Positions 43,375 through 51,502 of a DNA stretch of 64,000 nucleotides are shown piece by piece. The stretch comes from Streptomyces nigrescens (GTDB lineage Bacteria; Actinomycetota; Actinomycetes; Streptomycetales; Streptomycetaceae). The translations under genes and the position numbers were made by a program. Numbering within the stretch: position 1 is the first letter of the stretch; every line of letters starts with the position of its first letter. Location of the stretch: the NCBI GenBank assembly GCA_024349765.1, contig AP026073.1:620001-684000 (forward strand), read 5' to 3'. The notes beneath the pieces are model-generated. The model was given only the letters and a program-made list of their open reading frames with translations. It was not told where the DNA came from and searched no databases.

Positions 43375-43608
43375 ATGGCCGGACTGGTCTATTTCAAGAA
43401 GGCCGTTGAGGACGCCGACACCGTTGTCTATTCGTTCGGCGAAGATGCCTCTGAGATGACGCGGCAGCTGATCGTGGACAAGAGGAATCGCCGGTCGCGG
43501 CCAGGCGACGGAAGGGCGGACTATGCATTCCTCAAGGCATCGCGAAAGATCAATTCAATGTACGACCAAGTAAGCGAATGGCCTGAATGCGGAATGAGTG
43601 CCAGCTGA
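43375..43608 (+). CDS. Small conserved hypothetical protein (77 aa)
   Basis: The protein opens MAGLVYFKKAVEDADTVVYS and contains DYAFLKASRKINSMYDQV. It is reminiscent, from memory, of small Streptomyces proteins near immunity genes, without known function. A TTGACA hexamer at 43348 may be part of its promoter. The stop is only 5 nt from the IS630 remnant on the other strand, showing where an element inserted. Confidence 0.6.
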   Translation: MAGLVYFKKAVEDADTVVYSFGEDASEMTRQLIVDKRNRRSRPGDGRADYAFLKASRKINSMYDQVSEWPECGMSAS

Positions 43609-43612
43609 TTTT

Positions 43613-43741
43613 TGCTGCGTGCGGCACCACCTGTGCACGCACCCGCAGTCGGTGCTCGGTCTTGTGGCCGTAGGTCATCTTCTTCAACCGCACGCGTTCG
43701 GCGGCACTCGGGCCTATCGGACAGGGGGTGCGGACGGGCAT
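43613..43741 (-). pseudogene. IS630-family transposase N-terminal remnant
   Basis: 43 codons on the minus strand, beginning MPVRTPCPIG and continuing SAAERVRLKKMTYGHKTEHR then LRVRAQVVPHAA, match the N-terminal HTH region of IS630-type transposases as I know it. The DDE catalytic domain is absent; the frame breaks at 43613. No inverted repeats or target duplication could be identified. The remaining part of the 435-bp gap 43609-44043 holds no gene I can support. Confidence 0.65.
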
Positions 43742-44043
43742 GGCTGGCGAACCGATCGGCCGAAGCGGATCACTGGTACCCCGCAGCCTGCCCCGCCCGT
43801 CACCCCCAGCCCCCGAAATGGCCGGTGCACGAGGGCACTTGGGCAGGGAAAACGCAACTTCGACATGGGCCGCAGAGGCAGCTACCTTCACCTGGTCTTC
43901 GGCGATCGCCCGCGGTCGCACAGGAGTTCCTTCAGGCTGAGCCACCCGCGACGGGATGAGTTGGTCACGCGCCATGAATCCTCGCCCCCGTGCGTAAGCC
44001 AGAACCGGGTCCACACCAGGCACCCCCAATCAGGGAGAGACGC

Positions 44044-44601
44044 ATGCCTCATCTTGCGCTGTACACATTCGGTGTCCTGAAGTCACCTCTTACCGATCCC
44101 GGACCTCTCACGCGCGAATTGCACGACAGCGGCGAGGTCATCTACCGGAAGATCAGCCAGCACCCCGGGTACCTCGGTCGTGCGGAAGCGGCAGACCGCG
44201 GTCGGGGCACACACTTCGACTTGGACTGGGGTGCCTGGGGAGAGTTCGCCGTACCGACCTGGTACGACAAGGGCCATACGGCGGAATCCGCCGCCCTGGA
44301 CGCGACCCTCTCACTCTGGACCGACCTGCGCTACGCCTTCGACGCCGTCTACACCGGTGTGCACCGTGAGGCGCTGAACAGGCGTTACGACTGGTTCGAG
44401 AGGACAGGACAGCCGAATTACGTGTGCTGGTGGGTCTCCGACGGCGTGATACCCACCTGGCAGGACGGGGTTTCCAAGCTGGAACACCTCCACGACCACG
44501 GCTCCGCGCCGCACGCCTTCACCTTCCACCACTCGTTCGCCCCGGACGGAACTCCGACCAGGATCAAAGACATCGGGCCGAAGAGCGACCAGGCTCGCTG
44601 A
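44044..44601 (+). CDS. DUF3291-family protein
   Basis: The 185-residue soluble protein matches the DUF3291 pattern. LALYTFGVLKSPL leads it, followed by HPGYLGRAEAAD, RYDWFERTGQPNYVCWWVSDG and a C-terminal HAFTFHHSFAPDG. The family has the ferredoxin-like alpha/beta-barrel look of antibiotic biosynthesis monooxygenase relatives, but no activity is established. AGGGAGAG precedes ATG 44044. A strong hairpin follows 51 bp after the stop. Confidence 0.85.
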   Translation: MPHLALYTFGVLKSPLTDPGPLTRELHDSGEVIYRKISQHPGYLGRAEAADRGRGTHFDLDWGAWGEFAVPTWYDKGHTAESAALDATLSLWTDLRYAFDAVYTGVHREALNRRYDWFERTGQPNYVCWWVSDGVIPTWQDGVSKLEHLHDHGSAPHAFTFHHSFAPDGTPTRIKDIGPKSDQAR

Positions 44602-44644
44602 CAAGGACTGTGTACGCGAGGCAAGTCGCCCCACCGCCCGATAG

Positions 44645-45082
44645 TCGTCAGCGGCCCCCGTCGCCATCCGTGCGGCGACGGGGGCCCCGCCGTGCGGGCC
44701 GAATCCGCCTGAGTTTCTGGAGCGGTTCATCCCCTTCGCGTATGCCACCCACTCCGGCTCGCATTACGCCCTGTGGCGGTGCGACGACCGAACCGACCTC
44801 GCCGCCCTGCCCGTCGTCTTGGTGGGCGACGAAGGAGACCTTTACGTCGTCGCGCGAAACCTGCCGGAACTGTTCCAGCTTCTCGCCATCGACAGTGAGT
44901 TCCTCGACCCGGACGAGGTCGAGGAACACAGCGATGGCCACCAGGAATTCCTCGTCTGGCTGGACCGGAACTCCGGGCTGGGGCCGCCGGAAGACCTCGA
45001 CGCGCTCTGGGCCGAACAGAAGGCATGCGACGAGCAGTTCCGGACGTGGGCGAGCCGTTTCGTCGAGTTGGACGACTACTGA
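44645..45082 (+). pseudogene. 5'-truncated SMI1/KNR4 (SUKH) immunity-type gene
   Basis: The frame from 44645 to TGA 45082 encodes a SUKH-like C-terminal half. It reads FLERFIPFAYATHSGSHYAL, then LAALPVVLVGDEGDLYVVAR and FLVWLDRNSGLGPPEDLD. No ATG or GTG occurs before the middle of the conserved domain, and the 5' part runs through a terminator hairpin. The gene has therefore lost its start, or at most a 87-residue piece from TTG 44819 is made. SUKH proteins neutralise polymorphic toxins. No cognate toxin remains nearby; the IS630 remnant 0.9 kb upstream suggests decay of a former toxin-immunity island. Confidence 0.65.
44653..44686. terminator. Hairpin terminator after DUF3291 gene
   Basis: A perfect 12-bp stem (GGCCCCCGTCGC, 44653-44664, with 44675-44686) and 10-nt loop sit within the start-less frame of the SUKH fragment. 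Transcription from the DUF3291 gene should end here. Confidence 0.8.
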
Positions 45083-45176
45083 AAGCTCCATCCCGGATCG
45101 CGCTCGTCATGATGGTGCGGCCTGTCGCCGGTAATGGCTGGTGTGGGCCCAGCTCCAACTTCGCGGCACCACGCGC

Positions 45177-45207
45177 TTGCTTCAAGTGCACTTGAAGGTC
45201 CTAACGT
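45177..45207 (+). promoter_or_regulatory. MerR-type promoter with 19-bp spacer and palindromic operator
   Basis: TTGCTT (-35, 45177-45182) and TAACGT (-10, 45202-45207) are separated by 19 bp, the overlong spacing of MerR-activated promoters. The perfect palindrome CTTCAAGTGCACTTGAAG (45180-45197) lies in the spacer. Seven nt separate the -10 from ATG 45215, so the MerR mRNA is probably leaderless and autoregulated. Confidence 0.85.
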
Positions 45208-45214
45208 TGCCGGC

Positions 45215-45679
45215 ATGCCGGTGATCGACAGCACGCCCGTGACCTCCCCGCCCGTGGACGTTTGTGTGGCCGCGGGGACGGAGCATCCGCGGCCCGACGG
45301 CCAGGACCGTTACACGATCAGTGAGGTCGCGGCGTACACGGGGCTCAGCGCGCCCACCCTGCGGTGGTACGAGGAGATCGGGCTGCTGCCGGACGTGGAG
45401 CGGTCGCACAACGGCCAGCGCCGTTTCGGCAACCGGGACCTGGACTGGCTCGCCTTCGTGCGCAGGCTGCGGCTGACCGGGATGCCGGTCGCGGACATGG
45501 TGCACTTCGCGCAGCTGGTGAAGCGGGGCGAGGAGACCTTCGACGAGCGGCGGCAGATCCTCGAACGGACCCGGCGCGAGGTCCTCGCGCGGATGGCGGA
45601 GCTGCAGGACACCGTTGCCGTACTCGACGCCAAGATCGACTTTTATGCGGGCGCCCACCAGGCGTCGGAAAGGGCCTGA
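45215..45679 (+). CDS. MerR-family transcriptional regulator
   Basis: The 154-residue protein has an N-terminal extension of about 32 residues. The winged HTH follows (YTISEVAAYTGLSAPTLRWY, EEIGLLPDVERSHNGQRRF), then the helical dimerisation segment ending KIDFYAGAHQ. No metal-binding cysteines are visible, so it likely senses an organic compound or redox state. It overlaps its own operator promoter and is followed after 8 bp by an aldo/keto reductase, its probable target. Confidence 0.92.
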   Translation: MPVIDSTPVTSPPVDVCVAAGTEHPRPDGQDRYTISEVAAYTGLSAPTLRWYEEIGLLPDVERSHNGQRRFGNRDLDWLAFVRRLRLTGMPVADMVHFAQLVKRGEETFDERRQILERTRREVLARMAELQDTVAVLDAKIDFYAGAHQASERA

Positions 45680-45687
45680 GCGCCATC

Positions 45688-46713
45688 ATGAGCAACGCCA
45701 TCGAACGGATCCGTAAGGTCGAGCTGGGCAACGGCGGCCCCCTCGTCGGCGTCCAGGGCTTCGGCGCCATGGGCATCAGCGCCGCCTACGGGGAGACGGA
45801 CGACGCGGCCGCCCGCGACACCCTGGAGGCCACCGTCGAGGCGGGCGTCACCCTCATCGACACCGCCGACATGTACGGCGTCGGTGCCAATGAGGAGTTC
45901 CTCGCACCGTTCGTCGCCGCGCACCGCGACGAGATCACCCTGGCCACGAAGTTCGGCATCGAGTACCGCGCGGACGACCCGAAGTACCGGGCCATCCGTA
46001 ACGATCCCGGCTACATCAAGAAGGCCGTCGAGGCGAGTCTGCGTCGTCTGAACGTCGAGGTCATCGACCTCTACTACATGCACCGGCGCGATCCTGCCGT
46101 TCCGCTGGCCGAGTCCGTCGGTGCCATGGGCGAATTGGTGCGGGAGGGGAAGGTCAAGTACCTCGGCCTGAGTGAGGTCACCGGTGCCGAGCTGCGCGAG
46201 GCGCACGCCGTGCATCCGATCACCGCCCTGCAGACGGAGTGGTCGGTCTTCAGCCGGGACGTCGAGCGCAGCGCGGTGGGCGCGGCCGCCGAGCTCGGGG
46301 TCGCCTTCGTGCCGTACTCGCCGCTCGGCCGGGGCTTCCTGACCGGTGCCTTCACCGACGCGGGCAAGGAGCTCTCCGGCGGCGACTTCCGGCAGTTGAT
46401 GCCGCGCTACACCGGGGACAACGCCAAGGCGAACGCCGCTCTGCTGGAGCCCCTGCACGAGATCGCGGCCGAACACGGCGCCACCACGGCGCAGATCGCG
46501 CTGGCCTGGTTGCAGCACCGGGCCGAGGTGCACGGCCTGACCGTCGTGCCGATCCCCGGGACCCGTAAGCGCAGCCGCCTGCTGGAGAACGCCGGGGCCA
46601 CCCGGATCACCCTGACCGCCGGGCAGTTGGCCCTCCTGGAGCCGATCGCCGGACAGGTGGCGGGCGAGCGCTACGCGGACATGTCCCTCACCTCGGCGGC
46701 GCGGGAGGACTAG
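45688..46713 (+). CDS. Aldo/keto reductase
   Basis: The 341-residue NADP(H)-dependent (beta/alpha)8 oxidoreductase has the AKR tetrad in context. Asp and Tyr are in LIDTADMYGVGANEEFL, Lys in TLATKFGIEY and the His in DLYYMHRRDP. The cofactor segment IPGTRKRSRLLENAGA is near the C-terminus. It reduces aldehydes or ketones. It is coupled to the upstream MerR gene, as in many stress-inducible MerR-AKR pairs of actinomycetes. Confidence 0.94.
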   Translation: MSNAIERIRKVELGNGGPLVGVQGFGAMGISAAYGETDDAAARDTLEATVEAGVTLIDTADMYGVGANEEFLAPFVAAHRDEITLATKFGIEYRADDPKYRAIRNDPGYIKKAVEASLRRLNVEVIDLYYMHRRDPAVPLAESVGAMGELVREGKVKYLGLSEVTGAELREAHAVHPITALQTEWSVFSRDVERSAVGAAAELGVAFVPYSPLGRGFLTGAFTDAGKELSGGDFRQLMPRYTGDNAKANAALLEPLHEIAAEHGATTAQIALAWLQHRAEVHGLTVVPIPGTRKRSRLLENAGATRITLTAGQLALLEPIAGQVAGERYADMSLTSAARED

Positions 46714-46728
46714 GTGCGGCGCCCTTAG

Positions 46729-46767
46729 CCCGTAGGGGTCACGAGCGCCCCCTGCGGGGCCACAACG
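46729..46767. repeat. 39-bp dispersed repeat, copy 2 (inverse)
   Basis: The reverse complement starts CGTTGTGGCCCC and ends CCCCTACGGG; it equals the copy at 33763-33801 at 36 of 39 positions. It lies 16 bp after the aldo/keto reductase stop. The 318-bp gap 46714-47031 between convergent genes is otherwise filled by two tandem arrays and G-rich sequence. Confidence 0.8.
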
Positions 46768-46791
46768 CGGGGGCGGGCGGCGATATTTCCT

Positions 46792-46833
46792 GGGGCAGGG
46801 GCAGGGGCAGGGGCAGGGGCAGGGGCAGGGGCA
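46792..46833. repeat. 6-bp tandem repeat GGGGCA, seven exact copies
   Basis: Seven uninterrupted GGGGCA units span 46792-46833, followed by decayed units to about 46870. Runs of four Gs separated by two bases could form G-quadruplexes on the plus strand. Confidence 0.9.
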
Positions 46834-46925
46834 CAGGGCACGGGGGACAGGGGGCAGAGGGGCAGGGAAAGGGGCGGAGGGACGCGGGCACGGCCGGCCC
46901 GTGGGGTCCGGGGGCCGGGGCCGGC

Positions 46926-47023
46926 GGGGCGCGGGCACACACACGCACTATGGGGCGCGGGCACGCACGCGCGCAATGGGGCGCGGGCACGCGCGCGCAG
47001 AATGGGGCGCGGGGACGCACGTG
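46926..47023. repeat. 26-bp tandem repeat, 3.8 copies
   Basis: Units starting GGGGCGCGGGCAC begin at 46926, 46952, 46978 and 47004, the last partial. The interior is alternating purine-pyrimidine (CACACACACGCAC, CACGCGCGCGC), sequence able to adopt Z-form. The array ends 9 bp before the phosphatase-family stop codon. Confidence 0.88.
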
Positions 47024-47031
47024 CCCAGGGT

Positions 47032-47829
47032 TCAGGCCAACCCCGCCGCGTCCAGCAAGTACGCCGTCAGGGGGTCGTAGTAGCGGGGGCTGCGGACGTG
47101 GTCGTCTAGGGGGATGGTGACCTGGAGGGTGCCTTCGGCCTCGGCGAGGAAGAGGGCCGGGTCGTTGGAGTCGGCGAAGCCGATCGCGTCCAGGCCGCGT
47201 TGGCCCGCGCAGCCCGCCCAGCCGTGGTCGGCCACGACCAGGTCCGGCAGCGGGCGGCCGGCCCGCTCCAGGCCGTCGAGGATCGCGGCCATCGGCTCGG
47301 GGGAGTGGGTGTGCCACAGCGTCGCGCCGCGCTCCAGCATCGCCACGTCGGCGAACTGGAAGACCATGCCCTCGTCCGCCTGCAGCCCGTCCGGGATGAC
47401 GACGATCTCGCAGCCGGCGGCGCGGAGTGCCGCGGCGGTGGCGCGGTGCACGTCGAGCAGGCCGCCCGGGTGGCCGGTCGCGAACAGCACCCGCTGCTCG
47501 CCGGCCGCCGCCTTGCGCAGCAGCGCCGCCGCCCGCTCCAGCGCGTCCACCGTCAGTTCCGGGTCGATGGTGTCCTGGCCCTGCCGGTGGTTCGGGTCGT
47601 CGCTCACCCCGCAGCGCTCCGCCATCACGGCCAGTACGTCCTGCTCGTCCGCCCACCGGTCGCCGAATTCCAGGCCGAACCAGAAGTAGCGGTCACCGTT
47701 GGCGAGCTTGCGGTAGTGGGAGAGGTTGTTCTCCCGGGGGGTGGCGACCTCCCCGGCGATCCGGGTGCGGACGAGATGGTCGACGAGTTCGGCGCGCGAC
47801 GGAACGGCGGCTGCGGAGGCTATCGGCAT
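47032..47829 (-). CDS. Phosphatase-family conserved actinobacterial protein
   Basis: The 265-residue soluble protein is, from memory, the type annotated simply as 'phosphatase' in Streptomyces. Characteristic segments are RENNLSHYRKLANGDRYFWF, VLFATGHPGGLLDVHRATA, LWHTHSPEPMAAIL and VVADHGWAGCAGQRGLDAIG. The histidines and aspartates in these segments could bind metal. The catalytic reaction is not established. It is divergent from the agmatinase gene, with tandem repeats in between. Confidence 0.75.
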   Translation of the reverse strand: MPIASAAAVPSRAELVDHLVRTRIAGEVATPRENNLSHYRKLANGDRYFWFGLEFGDRWADEQDVLAVMAERCGVSDDPNHRQGQDTIDPELTVDALERAAALLRKAAAGEQRVLFATGHPGGLLDVHRATAAALRAAGCEIVVIPDGLQADEGMVFQFADVAMLERGATLWHTHSPEPMAAILDGLERAGRPLPDLVVADHGWAGCAGQRGLDAIGFADSNDPALFLAEAEGTLQVTIPLDDHVRSPRYYDPLTAYLLDAAGLA

Positions 47830-47951
47830 AGCGCCATTGTGCCCGGACGTATGTTCCGGGGCGGGGGAGTTCCGTACCCCGGACGGAAGCGATCACGGAC
47901 CGGAGCCGGGATGGGGACGGACCGGAGCCGGGCGGGAGCCGGGCGGGAGTC

Positions 47952-48006
47952 GGACCGGAGTCGGACCGGAGTCGGACCGGAGTCGGACCGGAGTCGGACC
48001 GGAGCT
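47952..48006. repeat. 11-bp tandem repeat upstream of agmatinase gene
   Basis: Five copies of GGACCGGAGTC (last ending CT) run from 47952 to 48006, with degenerate relatives back to about 47898. The 11-bp period equals about one helical turn, so the array puts identical faces on one side of the DNA. It lies 87 bp before the agmatinase start, in the divergent promoter region. Confidence 0.88.
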
Positions 48007-48092
48007 GGGCTGGACGAAATGTCGAACGGGCATCGTGTTCCGTCGCGGAAATGTCCATGGGCCTGAGGCCTCGCCGTCCCTAGTCTCGGCTC

Positions 48093-49085
48093 ATGACCAC
48101 CGCAGCCAGCGCTTCCCACGAGCCCGTCGGCCCCGTCGGCCCCGTCGACTCCTCCCGCATCCCCCGGTACGCCGGGCCGGCCACCTACGCCCGCCTGCCC
48201 CGCCTGGACGAGGTCGGCGGCCGGGCCGACGTGGCCGTCGTCGGCGTCCCCTTCGACACCGGCGTCTCCTACCGCCCCGGTGCCCGCTTCGGCGGCAACG
48301 CGATCCGCGAGGCGTCGCGGCTGCTGCGCCCGTACAACCCGGCGCAGGACGCCTCCCCGTTCGCGCTGGCGCAGGTCGCGGACGCGGGTGACATCGCCGC
48401 CAATCCGTTCAACATCAACGAGGCCGTCGAGACCATCGAGGCCGCGGCGGACGACCTGCTCGGCACCGGCGCGCGGATGATGACGCTCGGCGGTGACCAC
48501 ACCATCGCGCTGCCGCTGCTGCGGTCCGTCGCCAAGAAGCACGGGCCGGTCGCACTGCTGCACTTCGACGCGCACCTCGACACCTGGGACACCTACTTCG
48601 GCGCCGAGTACACCCACGGCACGCCGTTCCGCCGGGCCGTGGAGGAAGGCATCCTCGACACCTCGGCGCTCTCCCACGTGGGCACGCGCGGCCCCCTGTA
48701 CGGCAAGAAGGACCTCACCGACGACGAGAAGATGGGCTTCGGCATCGTCACGTCCTCGGACATCTACCGGCGCGGTGCCGACGAGGTCGCCGACCAGCTG
48801 CGGCAGCGCATCGGGGACCGGCCGCTGTACATCTCGATCGACATCGACTGCCTGGACCCGGCGCACGCCCCCGGCACCGGCACCCCCGAGGCCGGCGGCA
48901 TGACCTCGCGCGAGCTGCTGGAGATCCTGCGCGGCCTCTCCTCCTGCAACCTGGTCTCCGCCGACGTCGTCGAGGTGGCGCCGGCCTACGACCACGCCGA
49001 GATCACGGCCGTGGCCGCCTCGCACACCGCGTACGAGCTGACCACGATCATGTCGCGGCAGATCGCCGCCGCGCGGCAGGACTGA
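48093..49085 (+). CDS. speB: Agmatinase / ureohydrolase
   Basis: The 330-residue manganese ureohydrolase hydrolyses agmatine or another guanidino compound to an amine and urea. The metal-binding motifs are complete: [22 protein letters not shown] and [20 protein letters not shown] 20-residue Val/Gly/Pro-rich N-terminus precedes the fold. TAGTCT lies 6 nt before ATG 48093, suggesting a leaderless mRNA. PucR, symporter and TPP-enzyme genes further along probably form one metabolic group with it, now separated by the toxin island. Confidence 0.93.
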   Translation: MTTAASASHEPVGPVGPVDSSRIPRYAGPATYARLPRLDEVGGRADVAVVGVPFDTGVSYRPGARFGGNAIREASRLLRPYNPAQDASPFALAQVADAGDIAANPFNINEAVETIEAAADDLLGTGARMMTLGGDHTIALPLLRSVAKKHGPVALLHFDAHLDTWDTYFGAEYTHGTPFRRAVEEGILDTSALSHVGTRGPLYGKKDLTDDEKMGFGIVTSSDIYRRGADEVADQLRQRIGDRPLYISIDIDCLDPAHAPGTGTPEAGGMTSRELLEILRGLSSCNLVSADVVEVAPAYDHAEITAVAASHTAYELTTIMSRQIAAARQD

Positions 49086-49151
49086 GCACCCGGCGGGACC
49101 GAGCACCTGGCGGGACCGAGCGCCCGGCGGGACCGAGCGCCCGGCGGGACC
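49084..49151. repeat. 17-bp tandem repeat, four copies, at island boundary
   Basis: Four abutting 17-bp units with consensus GAGC(A/G)CC(C/T)GGCGGGACC run 49084-49151, beginning inside the agmatinase stop codon. They lie at the left edge of the toxin-immunity island, 41 bp before the immunity gene stop. No such array exists at the right edge. Confidence 0.9.
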
Positions 49152-49191
49152 CAGCGCGGGGCGCGCCCGCGGCAGCACGGCGGACGGCCGG

Positions 49192-51462
49192 TCACAGAGG
49201 TGGCCGGCCGTCCTTCGTGACGAGTTCCCACGTGCCGTCCTCGAAGGGGTGGCCGCCCAGCACCGCGTCCCAGGTGTCGCTCTCGTCCACCGTCGGGTCG
49301 ATCCGCCGGCACCAGGCGGCGAGCACCTGCTGGGCGTCGCGCCGGTCCGCGCGTGAGGGGTGGAACCCGCGGCGGTACGCGTCGAAGAGCCGGACCATGG
49401 CGAAGAACCGCGCGAGGGAGCCCGCGGCCGGTTCGGGAGCCGTGTCCCGGGGCAGCCGGAGCACCTGCCCGGTCGCGCCGTCCAGCGCCAGCGGGGCGTA
49501 CATCCAGTGGCCGATCTCGTAGCGGACCCCGGACCGCTGCCCGTCGGTGCCGTCCTTCGGCAGCGGCTTCAGGCCGCCGTGGGTCTGCAGTTGCAGCAGT
49601 CCTTCCAGGCTCGGCAGCCCCACCTCGACGAGGAAGTCCCGGGTGCCGGGGTGGGTGATGCCGTCGGGCAGGTCGCCGGCCGCGTGCCGCCGGCAGGCAC
49701 CGGCGCCGAACACCTCCTCCAGCCAGGGCCGGGCGCCGGCGTCGCCGTCCGCCGCGGCCAGCGCCTCGGCGGGCGGTTCCGGGGCCGCCAGCCGGGCGTG
49801 CGGCTCCAGCAGCGGCGCCGCGTGCCAGGCCGTGCCGTCGTCCTCCCCGTCCGTCCGGCAGACGGCCGCGAACAGCCCGCCCTCACCGGCCAGCACCCAC
49901 AGGTTGTCGAGCCCGATGCCCTGCCCGACGGACAACGGGCAGCGCGGCGGTGGCGCGGACGGCTCCGGCTCGATCTCCCACTCCCCGTCCAGCCGCTCGG
50001 CGAACGCCCCGGACACCCCCTCCGGCACCCGGTCGTCGTAGACCCAGCCGGACTCGTAGAGCGGCTCCGGGACGACGGCGGGCGCACCGTGCGGCGCACC
50101 GGTGGCCGAGTCGAACTCCTGCCGGACGTACGCGTGGGCCGGGTCCGTCGCACGGTCCGTGGTCGCGTCCCGGGCGGCCAGCAGCGACAGCCCGTCCTCC
50201 GACCGGACCAGCGCCAACTCGTCGATCCGCCCCACCTCGCCGGGGACCGGGCCGAACCGCCCGTTGCCCCGCCACTGCGTCCACACCGTCTCGAACGGCA
50301 TCCCGACCCCGGACCCGCTCAGCTGCCGGGCCAGGTCCGTACGTCCCGCGCAGAGCGCCGCGTGGTGCAGCCAGGCCGCCCACTCGCCCTGGCTCAGGGA
50401 CCAGGCGCCCTGCGCCTGAAGCGACCGGACGTCGGCGAGCACCCCGCCGTACGGCACACCGGCCGGATACGCCACGGCGAGGGCGTCCCAGGCGGCCCCG
50501 GGGCGCACCTGGGCCAGCACCCGCCCGTCGGTGAGCAGTTCGCCCGCCGTGCCGGCCAGGGCCGCGTGGGCCGGCAGCGCGCGGGCCGCGTACCGGCCGA
50601 CCGGACCGCTCTCGGTCCACGGCCGGGCCGGCCCGGAATCCGTCACGGCCGCCAGCAGCGCGGCCACGACGCGCCGCTGTTCCGCCTCGGACACCGGACA
50701 GGCCGCGCGCCACATACGGGCGAGGGACGGCGAACGGAACGCCAGCCGCCCGGCGTCCGGTTCCTCCTCACCCCGCGCGTCCCGCCCCGTCTCCCGTACC
50801 TCGATCACGTCGGGGAAGGCGGCGGCCAGTGCGCGGGCGTCGGCGGGCCCGGACGGCGCACCCAGCGCCTCGTGCAGCAGCCGGTACACCTCCACCGGGA
50901 CGTCGGCGGTCTCGGCGGCGGCGAGGACACCCAGCGGGTGCCGGCCGTCCGCGCCGGTGGCGTCCGCGCTGCGGGCTTCCGGGCCTGCCGCGAGGGTCAC
51001 CACCACGTCGCGCGCGGGCGGTTCGCCCATCCGGTCGCCGTCCCATTCCAGGGCCAGCCGGATCCGGGCCTCGGGTGCCCGCAGCAGGAGGAGGGACAAC
51101 GCCCGGGCGATCCGCCGGGGTTCCGAGGAGGTCAGTGTGGTGCCCGCCCACTGGGAGTTCACCAGGAACACGGTGTGGTCGCCGCGCAGTGCGCCGCGCA
51201 ACCCGGGGCGGCCGCGCAGGAGTTCGTCGGGCCCGAGCGCCACGCCGAGGGCGGCGCACACCCGCAGCGCGACCTCGTCCGCCGTCAGGCCCGTGCAGTC
51301 GACCAGCGCGGCACCGGGGACCTGCGCGGCGCTCTCGCGCAGCAGCGCGGACTTCCCCGCGCCGCCGTCGCCGCCGATCACGAGCCGTGCGCGCCGCTCC
51401 ACGGGCAGCGCCAGCCAGTCCCGGATCGCTGACCGCTCTCGGTCGCCGAGCTGGTGTGTCAC
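49192..51462 (-). CDS. NTPase fused to SUKH-4-like immunity domain
   Basis: The 756-residue cytosolic protein has an N-terminal P-loop (Walker A GDGGAGKS at residues 31-38, then VFLVN as a candidate Walker B). A long Ala/Arg-rich middle part and a C-terminal SUKH-4-type region (about residues 590-750) follow. The latter contains FLVEVGLPSLEGLLQL, AGSLARFFAMVRLFDAYRRG and HPFEDGTWELV. SUKH proteins are immunity factors against polymorphic toxins, notably nucleases and deaminases. It starts at GTG 51462, 40 bp after the effector stop on the same strand, with GGGAG upstream. It is inferred to protect the producer against the effector; the NTPase role is unknown. Confidence 0.82.
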   Translation of the reverse strand: MTHQLGDRERSAIRDWLALPVERRARLVIGGDGGAGKSALLRESAAQVPGAALVDCTGLTADEVALRVCAALGVALGPDELLRGRPGLRGALRGDHTVFLVNSQWAGTTLTSSEPRRIARALSLLLLRAPEARIRLALEWDGDRMGEPPARDVVVTLAAGPEARSADATGADGRHPLGVLAAAETADVPVEVYRLLHEALGAPSGPADARALAAAFPDVIEVRETGRDARGEEEPDAGRLAFRSPSLARMWRAACPVSEAEQRRVVAALLAAVTDSGPARPWTESGPVGRYAARALPAHAALAGTAGELLTDGRVLAQVRPGAAWDALAVAYPAGVPYGGVLADVRSLQAQGAWSLSQGEWAAWLHHAALCAGRTDLARQLSGSGVGMPFETVWTQWRGNGRFGPVPGEVGRIDELALVRSEDGLSLLAARDATTDRATDPAHAYVRQEFDSATGAPHGAPAVVPEPLYESGWVYDDRVPEGVSGAFAERLDGEWEIEPEPSAPPPRCPLSVGQGIGLDNLWVLAGEGGLFAAVCRTDGEDDGTAWHAAPLLEPHARLAAPEPPAEALAAADGDAGARPWLEEVFGAGACRRHAAGDLPDGITHPGTRDFLVEVGLPSLEGLLQLQTHGGLKPLPKDGTDGQRSGVRYEIGHWMYAPLALDGATGQVLRLPRDTAPEPAAGSLARFFAMVRLFDAYRRGFHPSRADRRDAQQVLAAWCRRIDPTVDESDTWDAVLGGHPFEDGTWELVTKDGRPPL

Positions 51463-51502
51463 GCGAAATCACTCCCACCGGTGCGGTGCTCGAAACCCTA
51501 GC

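Noticed and set aside
46725-46976. Minus-strand frame of Ala-Pro repeats
   Set aside because: It only translates the GGGGCA array and the dispersed repeat; no ribosome site.
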